Notes under the pieces: model-generated
What the model saw: only the letters and a program-made list of their open reading frames with translations
What the model was told of the DNA's origin: nothing
The model's database searches: none
Shown here: one piece after another, positions 7,897-16,137 of the stretch
How positions within the stretch are numbered: the stretch's first letter is position 1
Layout: each line of letters opens with the position of its first letter
Translations under genes and position numbers: made by a program
NCBI GenBank assembly: GCA_002393945.1
Contig: DGSO01000017.1
Span: forward strand, 544 to 63,774
DNA: 63,231 nucleotides
Direction: 5' to 3'
Source: Bacteroidales bacterium UBA4360
Lineage (GTDB): Bacteria; Bacteroidota; Bacteroidia; Bacteroidales; UBA932

Positions 7897-8739
7897 TCAT
7901 TTCACGAATTCCAGGCAAGCCCAGGTTTCGCGTGAGGATGAGCCTGCCAGCGTCAGGCCAAGGGCCTCGGCGGCAGTTATGATGGCAGGGGAGTCGGCCT
8001 GGTAAAAACCGCTTACGAGGAGCCTGCCGCCGCGTTTCAATGAACGCACATAGGTGGGCAGGTCTTCCAGGATTATGTTGCGGTGGATGTTGGCGAGAAG
8101 GATGTCGTAGGTTCCCATCTGAAGGAGGGAGGCGTCTCCGCAGGCGGTTTCCACCCGCGTTCCCACCTTGTTCCAGCGGCAGTTGCCCCAGGCCGAATTG
8201 GCCGCCACCGCGTCGATGTCCACGGCGAATACCTTGCGGGCGCCCATCTTGGCTGCGAGTATGGCAAGGATGGCGGTTCCGCATCCCATGTCAACCACGT
8301 ACGAACCGCGGACGGGCAGGGCCAGAAGGCGCTGCATCATCATGTAAGTGGTATGGTGATATCCCGTGCCGAAGGCCATCTGCGGGTCTATCCAGATGTT
8401 GTATCTGGTGCGCGGCACTCCGGTGTTGAATTTAGCCTTAACGGTAACCGTACCGTCCACCACGATGGGCTCGAAAGAGTCTTCCCAGGCCTTGTTCCAG
8501 TTCCGGCCCTGGACGGGCACGGCCTCGAAGGAGACCGCGGCAGGATAGCCGCTCAGCACCACTTTAAGGTCTGACGCCTTGTACTTTTCCGTTTCTATAT
8601 AGCATTTCAGATACGGCTCTTCCGTGACGAACATGTCGTACGGGAGCTCCGAGGAGAGCTCTGCGGTGAGGATTTCGGCCATCTCCTCAGAGAACGGCTC
8701 GATGCGCACGGAAACCTCTATGTACTGGAAACTATTCAT
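7897..8739 (-). CDS. prmA: Ribosomal protein L11 methyltransferase
   Basis: PrmA trimethylates lysines and the N-terminus of ribosomal protein L11 using S-adenosylmethionine. The 280-aa length is normal. The SAM-binding motif VVDMGCGTAILAILAAKMGA is followed by an acidic loop (VDID) and LLANIHRNIIL, the PrmA version of the substrate-loop motif. The N-terminal third is the L11-recognition domain. The start codon overlaps the end of the upstream AsmA-like gene by 8 bases, so translation is coupled. Confidence 0.93.
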   Translation of the reverse strand: MNSFQYIEVSVRIEPFSEEMAEILTAELSSELPYDMFVTEEPYLKCYIETEKYKASDLKVVLSGYPAAVSFEAVPVQGRNWNKAWEDSFEPIVVDGTVTVKAKFNTGVPRTRYNIWIDPQMAFGTGYHHTTYMMMQRLLALPVRGSYVVDMGCGTAILAILAAKMGARKVFAVDIDAVAANSAWGNCRWNKVGTRVETACGDASLLQMGTYDILLANIHRNIILEDLPTYVRSLKRGGRLLVSGFYQADSPAIITAAEALGLTLAGSSSRETWACLEFVK

Positions 8740-11700
8740 CTTTTTTAACTGCTGCCTGCTGTTCCAGGCGGATGACTTCGGCCTTGAGGGCTTCGAGGCG
8801 GGCTGCGACGCGTTCCGTTACATTCCCGCTGGTGTTTTCCATCTCTTCGAGGGAGGCCATGATGATGTCATCCATGGCAAGGGTGTCTGCGTAATCCGTG
8901 TAGCCCACCTGGTTGATGCGGTCCTGCAGGAAGGTCTGGGAGGTGTTTTCTGCCATGGCACCGTCGACGCCCAGCTCAAACACGTTGTGGATGGCCGCCA
9001 CCAGATTGTACTGGACGGTGTCCAGCTGCTTTGTGAAAACGGGGACGTTGGGGGAAGTGTAGCGGGCTTTGCCAAGGCTGTACTTGATGTGGTCAAAGTC
9101 CTCTCCCCATGCGTTGAGGCCGAACTTGAGAATGAGCGGGGAGCGTATCACGGAGATGTGGTAGTTGAAGCTCTCGTCCAGGTTCTGGACGCCGCTTGCC
9201 GCCATCATGTACCGGTCTACATCCAGCACGAAGGGGAACACTTCCAGTTTGTTGCTCCTTACCATGCCGGTTACGGACATGTTGTCTATCATGGCCTTGT
9301 TCTTGTCCTTGAACAGAAGGAGCGTTGCAATCTTTGTGAACTCCTTGCTGTCCTTGAGGGCAAGCTGGCGGCCCGTGAAACGCATGATTCCGTCCAGTGA
9401 AGGCAGAACCACGTTCATCGCAGTGTCGATTTCCGTGGTTGCGGCAATCTCCATGTCAAGGTTGCCGGAGAAGGAGTTCATGATGGGCATCTCCTTCTTC
9501 ACGTCCGGAAACAGGGTAAGGACCTTCTCGGCCGATATGTCCACGATGTTGAGGTCGAAGCCGGCCTTGATGTCGTCCTTGGAGCGGGTGGCATAGAAGC
9601 CTTCCACGTAGAGGTCTCCCATATTGGAGGCGGCAAGGCCGTTGGTAACCTGAAGGGTGCGCTCCTTCATGACGATATCGGCGGCGAGCCAGCTCACCAT
9701 GAGGCTGTCATACTTTATGCCGGTGTTTTCCATCATTACGTTCACGTCCAGGTTGGACGGAAGCACCAGCAGGGCCGATGAGGCGGTGTCCTCCGGAGCC
9801 TTCTCTTCCACCGCCGACGTGTCCTTTGCCGGCATCATGCCCTTCAGGGCGTCCATTAGCTCGTTGGCGTCGATATAATTGCTTGTAGCCGTGGCGTTTG
9901 CGTAGATATGCGGCTTTCCGCGCCCCGTGAGGAGCCTCCGGAGCCCGCTCAGCCTGGCATTTGCCGAAATGTCCGACTGCCCGGCGGTGACCGTGATGTT
10001 TTTCAGCTCTACCTTGTCGTTGTCGAATGTGCCGGCGACGTCCGTAATCTCCGGGGTGAGCGACAGCCCGTCCACGTTAAGCCTTGCCAGATCCAGGCCG
10101 ATGGACCCTTCGAAATCCCACTTCTTGGCCATTTCCTGCGAGGATTTGGAGAGGGAGAGCATGACATCGGCACTGGCGAATTCATCCTTGAGCTGGGAGG
10201 CCATCCTTTCCATGCGGGCCTTGCGGAAGAGGGAATCGCGCGGCGTGCCGGGGTAAACCCTCTGCAGGGAATCCAGGATGCGGTTTCTCCTTTCCTTGTT
10301 GGTGGTTCTTCTCGCATGCTCCCTTGCCGCCACATTGGCCGTCAGGTTTCTCACCGCCACGTTGTTACCGTCCATCACGGCTGCGATGGCGTCGTTCTCC
10401 GTGGTAATCTTCATGATGGGCTTGCCGCCTTTCTCCTGGGCGGGGATGATGCGGAAACGGTCCACGTTGCCCTTGAGGGCTACGTCTATGCCATCATAGT
10501 CCCTGAGGCTCAGGCGGTCTACCTTCAGAAGGCCCATGAGCGGGGTGAGCTGCTTGCCGCCCTTGAGGATATCGGCAGAGTTCTGGGCCAGGAGTCTGAT
10601 GCCGCTGCCGCGGGCATATACGTTGTCTCCGTATGTGGCGTTGAGCGTGTCGATATCGGCCTTGACGGCGAGGACACGGGCACCCTTGGGAAGGTTGGAG
10701 TCTATCTTGTTGGACGCCGTGGAGGCACTGAGGCCGATATTCCGGATGAAGGCGTGGATGGAATCCTTGGGCATGTCCAGGGAGAGGCCCGAGCCGCTGA
10801 TATCGGCCTGGAGATTTGCCCTGCCTATCTTTGACATGTTTGTGAGCTGGGAGAGCCTTGCCTTGCCGTGGACTTCGCCCCTGAGGAGGCCGTGGCCGTC
10901 AATGCCGTCCAGGAAGGCCCTGGTAAGGGAATCGAGGCGGGCGCGGAAGGTGCCGTCGAGGGTGAGGTCGGGGTCTTCGCCGGTGACGTCGCTGCCGCTG
11001 GCGCTGAGGTCTACCTTGGCGCCGGCGATATCGGCATAGAGTTTATGGACGGTGGCGTCGATGACGTTGAAATTGTCCGTCACCACGTCTGCATCGAGGG
11101 AGAGGCGGCCTTTCCTGCCTACGCCTTCAATGTCTACGGTGGACAGCGGGATGAGGAGTTTTGCGTTCACCGCCGGCATCCTGTCTTCTGCGATTGTACC
11201 CTCTGCGTGGGCGTCGAGGGAGATATGGGCGTCGGTGTCTATTTTCTTGAAGAATTCTACGTTGTTCCGGAATTCTTTCATGAGGTCGCCGATGGGACAG
11301 TCCTCGATGGCGGCGTCCACGTTGAGGTCAAGGCCGCCGGGGTGGTTCAGGATGTCGCCCTTTGCCTTGAGTTCCAGGGAGGAAACCTTTGCCGTGAGGG
11401 AGTGGATGTTCACACCAAGCTCTGCGTCCTTGTGCTTGGGGACGGTGGCATCGGCATCCAGGTGGACGGGAAGGCGCATGCGGCCGAAGGAACTTGTCAT
11501 GAGGAGGGCGCGGGCATCGGCATCGAGGATGACATTGCGCCTCTTTACGCTGGCGAAGAGGTGGTCGAGGCCCAGGGCGAGGGTATCGGCAGGAAGGCGG
11601 CCGGAGATGAAGAGGCTGTCTCCTTCAAGGGTGGAATGTGCGCTCTCGTAGTCCTGCAGGCGAAGTTTTCCGTCAAGGGCGAGGCGTTTTCCCCTTACGG

Positions 11701-12310
11701 CCAGGAAGGTGGTGTCCTTGGGATTGGTGTATACGACGAAGGGCTTCCGGTCCAGGGATATCTTGTGGAGGATGATGTTGGCCATCCCGGAAGAGGTGGT
11801 GTCCTTTTCCTTGTCTCCGGAGGAGAAGATGTCCAGGTTGGAGGCGGTGGAGTCGAAGACGTGCATGAAGAACCGGGGCTTCTCCAGTTCCACGTTGTGT
11901 ATGTCTATGGCGCCGCCTGCGAGGGAAATGTAGTTGAGGCTGGCGTAGACTCTCTTTGCCGACAGGAGCGTGTCGATGCCGGAGCCGTCGCGGGCAAGTC
12001 CGGCTTTCATGAGGCTGAAACGGGTGCGGGCGCCTGCCGACAGGGAGTCGAAGCGGGCGAACCTTTCGTGGGGGTAGGTGAGGGCCACGCCTTCAGCCTC
12101 GAGGCTTACGAAGGGGAAGCTCTTGATCACGTGGGCGCTGATGCGGGAGAATTCGAGGTTTCCGCCTTCGATGAACTGGGGTGCATACTTGTTCACCAGG
12201 CCCGTGAGCACAGACGGCCTCAAAGCTATCTGAAGGCCGATGAGGACAATTGCAAAGAGGGCAATTATGCCGATGAGTATGCCCCTTAGTACCTTCCAGA
12301 GCTTTTTCAT
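8732..12310 (-). CDS. AsmA-like envelope protein, 1192 aa
   Basis: One N-terminal transmembrane helix (about residues 7-30, RGILIGIIALFAIVLIGLQI) is followed by a very long periplasmic region of repeated beta-strand and LDLN/DADV-type segments. The SRISAHVIKSFPFVSLEAEGV stretch near the start and the C-terminal FDLNIVDISAEKVLTLFPD region are typical of AsmA/TamB-like proteins, now viewed as inter-membrane lipid-transport bridges. I start at ATG 12310, which overlaps the regulator stop (ATGA), rather than at an upstream non-ATG codon inside the regulator. The member is large, as is usual in Bacteroidetes. Confidence 0.88.
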   Translation of the reverse strand: MKKLWKVLRGILIGIIALFAIVLIGLQIALRPSVLTGLVNKYAPQFIEGGNLEFSRISAHVIKSFPFVSLEAEGVALTYPHERFARFDSLSAGARTRFSLMKAGLARDGSGIDTLLSAKRVYASLNYISLAGGAIDIHNVELEKPRFFMHVFDSTASNLDIFSSGDKEKDTTSSGMANIILHKISLDRKPFVVYTNPKDTTFLAVRGKRLALDGKLRLQDYESAHSTLEGDSLFISGRLPADTLALGLDHLFASVKRRNVILDADARALLMTSSFGRMRLPVHLDADATVPKHKDAELGVNIHSLTAKVSSLELKAKGDILNHPGGLDLNVDAAIEDCPIGDLMKEFRNNVEFFKKIDTDAHISLDAHAEGTIAEDRMPAVNAKLLIPLSTVDIEGVGRKGRLSLDADVVTDNFNVIDATVHKLYADIAGAKVDLSASGSDVTGEDPDLTLDGTFRARLDSLTRAFLDGIDGHGLLRGEVHGKARLSQLTNMSKIGRANLQADISGSGLSLDMPKDSIHAFIRNIGLSASTASNKIDSNLPKGARVLAVKADIDTLNATYGDNVYARGSGIRLLAQNSADILKGGKQLTPLMGLLKVDRLSLRDYDGIDVALKGNVDRFRIIPAQEKGGKPIMKITTENDAIAAVMDGNNVAVRNLTANVAAREHARRTTNKERRNRILDSLQRVYPGTPRDSLFRKARMERMASQLKDEFASADVMLSLSKSSQEMAKKWDFEGSIGLDLARLNVDGLSLTPEITDVAGTFDNDKVELKNITVTAGQSDISANARLSGLRRLLTGRGKPHIYANATATSNYIDANELMDALKGMMPAKDTSAVEEKAPEDTASSALLVLPSNLDVNVMMENTGIKYDSLMVSWLAADIVMKERTLQVTNGLAASNMGDLYVEGFYATRSKDDIKAGFDLNIVDISAEKVLTLFPDVKKEMPIMNSFSGNLDMEIAATTEIDTAMNVVLPSLDGIMRFTGRQLALKDSKEFTKIATLLLFKDKNKAMIDNMSVTGMVRSNKLEVFPFVLDVDRYMMAASGVQNLDESFNYHISVIRSPLILKFGLNAWGEDFDHIKYSLGKARYTSPNVPVFTKQLDTVQYNLVAAIHNVFELGVDGAMAENTSQTFLQDRINQVGYTDYADTLAMDDIIMASLEEMENTSGNVTERVAARLEALKAEVIRLEQQAAVKKDE

Positions 12311-13455
12311 ATTACGTAATCTTTGACGTCCTGTGCGCTTACGGGGTTGCCTCCCAGGATAAGGAGACGCTCTACTACGTTCCTGAGTTCGCGTATGTTG
12401 CCGGGCCACTCTTTACGGCTCAGGAGGTCGATGGCATCGGCGGAGAATTCGCGTACGGGCTTGCCGCTTTCGGACGAAATCATCGCGGAGAAGTGGTTGA
12501 TGAGGAGGGGGATGTCTTCCTTCCTCTCGTCGAGGGCGGGCACCTTGAGGACGATGACGCTGAGCCTGTGGTAGAGGTCTTCGCGGAAGTTGCCCTTGGC
12601 GATTTCCTCCTGGAGGTTCTTGTTGGTGGCGGCAAGCACCCTCACGTCCACGGTGATTTCCTTGTCTCCGCCCACGGGGGTGAGCTTTCTCTCCTGAAGG
12701 ACGCGGAGCACCTTTGCCTGTGCGGCAAGTGACATGTCGCCGATTTCGTCCAGGAAGATGGTTCCGCCGTCGGCCTGTTCAAACTTTCCCTTGTGGTCCT
12801 TTATTGCCGATGTGAAGGAGCCTTTCTTGTGGCCGAAGAGTTCGCTGTCGATGAGTTCGGAGGGGATTGCGGCGCAGTTCACCTCCACGAACGGCATCAT
12901 GGAGCGCTGGGACATCTGGTATATGCCCTGTGCAACGAGTTCCTTTCCGGAGCCGTTGGGGCCGGTGATGAGCACGCTGGCCTGGGTGGGGGCCACCTTT
13001 TCCATCATCTCGCGCAGATGGCCGATGGAGGCGGAGTCGCCTATCATTTCCCTGCCGTAGATTTTCTTCTTGAGGATTTTGGTCTCTTTTACGAGGGAGG
13101 CCTTGTCGGTAGCGTTCTTGAGGGTTATGAGGATGCGGTTCAGGTCCAGGGGCTTTTCGATGAAGTCGAAGGCGCCGCGCTTGATGCAGTCTACGGCGGT
13201 CTGGATGTCGGCATGGCCGGAAATCATGACAACCGGGGACTCTATGCCCTCTTCGATGAGCTTGGACAGCACCTCGTTGCCGTCCATTACGGGCATCTTG
13301 ATGTCGCAGAAGATGGCGTCGAATTTGTCCTTTCTGGCCTTTTCCAGGCCTTCTTCGCCGTTTTCAGCGGTTTCCACCTCGTAGCTTTCCATCTCCAGGA
13401 TTTCCTTCAGGGAGTAACGGATAGCCCTTTCATCATCAATAACCAGAACTTTCAT
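12307..13455 (-). CDS. NtrC-type response regulator lacking a C-terminal HTH
   Basis: Receiver domain (about 1-120: VLVIDDE, phospho-Asp in FCDIKMPVMDG, Lys in FIEKP), then an AAA+ sigma-54-activator domain with Walker A GPNGSGKE, Walker B GGTIFLDEIGD and arginine-finger region LYHRL. The sigma-54 contact loop reads GSFTSA instead of GAFTGA. The protein ends at residue 382, right after the AAA+ lid (NVVERLLILGG), with no Fis-type HTH. A partner could be the NtrY-like kinase at 16130-19594. The gene heads the minus-strand operon with the AsmA-like gene, prmA and the phosphatase. Confidence 0.9.
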   Translation of the reverse strand: MKVLVIDDERAIRYSLKEILEMESYEVETAENGEEGLEKARKDKFDAIFCDIKMPVMDGNEVLSKLIEEGIESPVVMISGHADIQTAVDCIKRGAFDFIEKPLDLNRILITLKNATDKASLVKETKILKKKIYGREMIGDSASIGHLREMMEKVAPTQASVLITGPNGSGKELVAQGIYQMSQRSMMPFVEVNCAAIPSELIDSELFGHKKGSFTSAIKDHKGKFEQADGGTIFLDEIGDMSLAAQAKVLRVLQERKLTPVGGDKEITVDVRVLAATNKNLQEEIAKGNFREDLYHRLSVIVLKVPALDERKEDIPLLINHFSAMISSESGKPVREFSADAIDLLSRKEWPGNIRELRNVVERLLILGGNPVSAQDVKDYVI

Positions 13456-13496
13456 GACTTGTTACCTTTAATTATGCAAATATCGTAAAAAATCTT

Positions 13497-13504
13497 TACT
13501 TTTG
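13497..13504 (+). promoter_or_regulatory. -7 box 7 bases before the cmk start
   Basis: TACTTTTG matches TAnnTTTG exactly. ATG follows after 7 bases, so the transcript would have almost no leader. No good -33 box at normal spacing. Confidence 0.5.
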
Positions 13505-13511
13505 TGTCATT

Positions 13512-14198
13512 ATGAAAATTCCTGATATCATCATAGCTGTGGACGGGTGCTCGTCCACCGGAAAGAGCACTTTTGCAAAGATGGTGGCCCAGGCCTTTGG
13601 CTTTCTGTATCTTGACAGCGGCGCCATGTACCGAGGAGTAACGCTGTATGCCATGGAAAACGGCCTCATCGGCCCGGAAGGGGAGATTGACGAGGCTGCA
13701 CTGAAGGCCGTTATCGGCGGGCTGGACCTTTACTTCGGCGAAGGGGGGCTGCATCTCGGGGAGCGGTGCATCGAGAAGGAAATCCGCACCCTGGAGGTGT
13801 CCTCGCATGTTTCTCCGGTGAGTGCAATCGGCTTCGTGAGGGAGTTTGTAGACTCGAAACTGCATGCTTTTTCAGAGGGTGGCCGCGTAATCATGGACGG
13901 CCGTGACATCGGCACAACAGTGTTCCCCAATGCACAGCTGAAGATATTCATGACGGCAACGGACCAGGTGCGTGCCCAGAGGCGCTATGACGAGATGATA
14001 GCGAAGGGGGAGACTCCCACTTTCGAGGAAGTCCTCGCGAACCTGCGCGAAAGGGATTATATCGACTCCCACAGGGAAGTGTCGCCCCTTACGCAGGCTC
14101 CGGATGCCTTTGTGCTTGACAATACGGAGATGACTCTCCATGAGGAGCTGGTCTGGATCCAGGGACTTATCCAGGGCCGTTTTGGAATCCTATGCTAA
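13512..14198 (+). CDS. cmk: Cytidylate kinase
   Basis: Phosphorylates CMP and dCMP with ATP. The P-loop is GCSSTGKST near residue 10, followed by YLDSGAMYRGVTLYA (the DSGAMYR signature of Cmk), MDGRDIGTTVFP, and the lid segment RAQRRYDE. 228 aa is the expected length. The last 7 bases overlap ispH, the common cmk-ispH pairing in Bacteroidetes. It is divergent from the response-regulator gene across 56 bp. Confidence 0.97.
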   Translation: MKIPDIIIAVDGCSSTGKSTFAKMVAQAFGFLYLDSGAMYRGVTLYAMENGLIGPEGEIDEAALKAVIGGLDLYFGEGGLHLGERCIEKEIRTLEVSSHVSPVSAIGFVREFVDSKLHAFSEGGRVIMDGRDIGTTVFPNAQLKIFMTATDQVRAQRRYDEMIAKGETPTFEEVLANLRERDYIDSHREVSPLTQAPDAFVLDNTEMTLHEELVWIQGLIQGRFGILC

Positions 14199-15064
14199 AG
14201 GTTGAAACAGATCCCGGCTCCGGTTTCTGCGGCGGGGTTATCAGGGCTATTTCCAGGGCCGAACAATACCTGTCTACCGGCGAAACGCTGTATTCGCTGG
14301 GCGCAATCGTGCATAACGAGGCGGAACTGGCCCGGCTTGGTGAACGCGGCCTGGTGACGGTCTCTTCGCCTTCCGATGTGCCCGTGGGGGCATCCATGCT
14401 CATCAGGGCGCACGGGGAACCGCCGTCTACATACGTTGCGGCCATGGAAAGGTCGCTTACGGTAATCGACTGTACATGTCCCGTGGTGCTCCGTCTGCAG
14501 GGGCGCATACGCGAGGCTTATTCACGCCTTCATTCGGGCGGAAATCACGGAACCGTGGTAATCTTCGGCCGGGTGGGCCATGCCGAGGTTCTCGGCCTTC
14601 TGGGCCAGACGGGCGGCAATGCCGTTGTGGTGGAGAATGCCTCCATGCTTTCTGAGGCGCTGTCTTCCGGCATGATTGACGTATCCCAGCCGGCAGAGAT
14701 ATTCTCCCAGACCACCAAGAGCCCGTCGGAGTATGCGCAGATTTGCTCCCAGCTGCGGGCCGTGGTCCCTTCCCTGGTGGTTCACGATACCATCTGCGCC
14801 CAGGTGGCGTCCCGCCACTCCTCACTGGCTACTTTCGCCCGTGCTCATGACGTTGTAATCTTCGTTGCAGGCAAGTCTTCTTCCAACGGCAAGGTCCTCA
14901 GCGACCTGTGCCGCCGTGAAAATCCCCGTACCTATATCGTTGGCGGCCCTTCGGAAATCGACCCGTCCTGGTTCGCCGGGGCATCCACCGTCGGCGTCTG
15001 CGGCGCCACCTCCACCCCCCAGTGGCTCCTCGAGCAAGTTGCCGGCGCCATTGCCGCGCTTTGA
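14192..15064 (+). CDS. ispH: 4-hydroxy-3-methylbut-2-enyl diphosphate reductase
   Basis: Last step of the MEP isoprenoid pathway: makes IPP and DMAPP from HMBPP with a 4Fe-4S enzyme. 290 aa. The three cluster cysteines are in GFCGGV, IDCTCPVV and HDTICAQV. The AHGEPP segment and the GKSSSNGKVLSDLC region are typical of LytB/IspH. The start overlaps cmk by 7 bases. The first MEP enzyme gene, dxs, is also in this window at 61 kb. A single REP-like module follows the stop. Confidence 0.96.
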   Translation: MLKVETDPGSGFCGGVIRAISRAEQYLSTGETLYSLGAIVHNEAELARLGERGLVTVSSPSDVPVGASMLIRAHGEPPSTYVAAMERSLTVIDCTCPVVLRLQGRIREAYSRLHSGGNHGTVVIFGRVGHAEVLGLLGQTGGNAVVVENASMLSEALSSGMIDVSQPAEIFSQTTKSPSEYAQICSQLRAVVPSLVVHDTICAQVASRHSSLATFARAHDVVIFVAGKSSSNGKVLSDLCRRENPRTYIVGGPSEIDPSWFAGASTVGVCGATSTPQWLLEQVAGAIAAL

Positions 15065-15070
15065 TACACC

Positions 15071-15123
15071 CAAACCACCGTTTTCCGCCTCTGGTGAGCT
15101 AAAACGGTGGTATGAATGTCTAC
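15071..15123. repeat. REP family 1, singlet copy A
   Basis: A 53-bp imperfect palindrome: CAAACCACCGTTTT at 15071-15084 faces AAAACGGTGGTATG at 15101-15114, followed by the tail GAATGTCTAC. It equals the right-hand module of the 125-bp copies B (19601) and C (21897). It sits between the convergent ispH and DUF4783-like genes and could act as a bidirectional terminator. Confidence 0.85.
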
Positions 15124-15143
15124 AGAGTCAAAATACGTTGCGA

Positions 15144-15599
15144 TTAATACGCTCCGGCTTGGCGGGTGATGGAGAGTTGTTGGATTTTGTAGGTGTCACC
15201 GGCCGAGGAAGTGGCGTAGATGGTGACTTCGAAAAGTTCGCCGCCGGCGTTCAGTAGGCCTATCATGTATTTCTTGTTGGATTCTGATGCCTTGTGAGTG
15301 ACATCGAAGGAACGCGGTGTGTAGGTTCCGAAGAAGGTCCTGAGAATCTGTCTTGCCTGATTGCGGGAACAGTTGCGGGTGGATGAGATTACAGTGACGT
15401 CAAGATTGTCTGCAAACCAGCTGGAAAGGGATGCGGCGTCTCCGGCAATTAGATATTTCGTGATTGAATTGAATACGGCAAAGTCTCCGTCGGGAGACTG
15501 TGTATACGTGCGTGCAACGGGTGTGGCATGCACCTGTGCAAAGCCTGGGAGGGCAATAGCCATCGCCAGCAGGCAGAGTATCTGTTTCACTTTTTTCAT
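15144..15599 (-). CDS. Small exported protein, DUF4783-like
   Basis: A 151-aa protein with a signal peptide (MKKVKQILCLLAMAIALPGFAQ). The rest is an alpha/beta sequence with a cluster around WFADNLDVTVISSTRNCSRNQA and a FFGTYTPRSFDVTH segment, which I recognise as the Bacteroidetes DUF4783 (NTF2-like) type. In many Bacteroidetes it neighbours housekeeping genes; no function is known. I use ATG 15599, which begins the signal peptide, rather than the longer frame. It is divergent from rlmH. Confidence 0.78.
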   Translation of the reverse strand: MKKVKQILCLLAMAIALPGFAQVHATPVARTYTQSPDGDFAVFNSITKYLIAGDAASLSSWFADNLDVTVISSTRNCSRNQARQILRTFFGTYTPRSFDVTHKASESNKKYMIGLLNAGGELFEVTIYATSSAGDTYKIQQLSITRQAGAY

Positions 15600-15650
15600 C
15601 CGGCTGGTTATTAATGCAAATTTCGCGCCGTGATTGAGAAAAGATTTTTG

Positions 15651-15658
15651 TACATTTG
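15651..15658 (+). promoter_or_regulatory. -7 box 5 bases before the rlmH start
   Basis: TACATTTG matches TAnnTTTG exactly. ATG at 15664 follows after 5 bases, implying a leaderless message. The -33 region is weak. Confidence 0.5.
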
Positions 15659-15663
15659 CAAAG

Positions 15664-16137
15664 ATGAACGTAAAACTGCTCACAGTCGGGGAAACCGTGG
15701 TTCCCTGGGTAAAGGAAGGTCTGGATCTTTACTGCTCCAGGCTAAAGCATTATCTGCCCTTTTCCGTGGTGGAGATTCCGGAACTCAAGAAGGTATCGGC
15801 ACTGAGCGAGGAGCAGATAAAGGAGAAGGAGGGGGCGCTGATTCTGAAAAATATCGGCCCGCAGGATACGCTGATACTGCTGGACGAGAAGGGGAAGGAG
15901 TTCCGTTCGCTGGAGTTCGCTTCCTGGTTGGAAAAGCAGATGGCGGGCGGCGCAAAGGGGCTTGTCTTCGTCATCGGCGGGGCCTATGGGTTCTCGAGGG
16001 AAGTGTACGCCCGGGCCGACGGAAAGATCTCCCTCTCGAAAATGACCTTCTCCCATCAGATGGTTAGAACGATTTTTGCAGAGCAGCTTTACCGTGCCTG
16101 CACGATACTCAGAGGCGAACCCTACCATCATGAATAA
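15664..16137 (+). CDS. rlmH: 23S rRNA pseudouridine-1915 N3-methyltransferase
   Basis: SPOUT-class methyltransferase that modifies pseudouridine 1915 of 23S rRNA. The protein is 157 aa, the standard length, and ends in the conserved FSHQMVRTIFAEQLYRA region and the terminal GEPYHHE. GLVFVIGGAYGF is the SAM-binding knot loop. ATG 15664 is preferred over an in-frame upstream start because it gives the canonical N-terminus MNVKLLTVG. Its end overlaps the kinase gene by 8 bases. Confidence 0.96.
   Translation: MNVKLLTVGETVVPWVKEGLDLYCSRLKHYLPFSVVEIPELKKVSALSEEQIKEKEGALILKNIGPQDTLILLDEKGKEFRSLEFASWLEKQMAGGAKGLVFVIGGAYGFSREVYARADGKISLSKMTFSHQMVRTIFAEQLYRACTILRGEPYHHE

Noticed and set aside
10868..12289. 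Long plus-strand open frame of 473 codons opposite the AsmA-like gene
   Set aside because: Shadow of a long G+C-rich gene: no recognisable domain, no promoter, and the minus-strand product has a clear signal anchor and family pattern.
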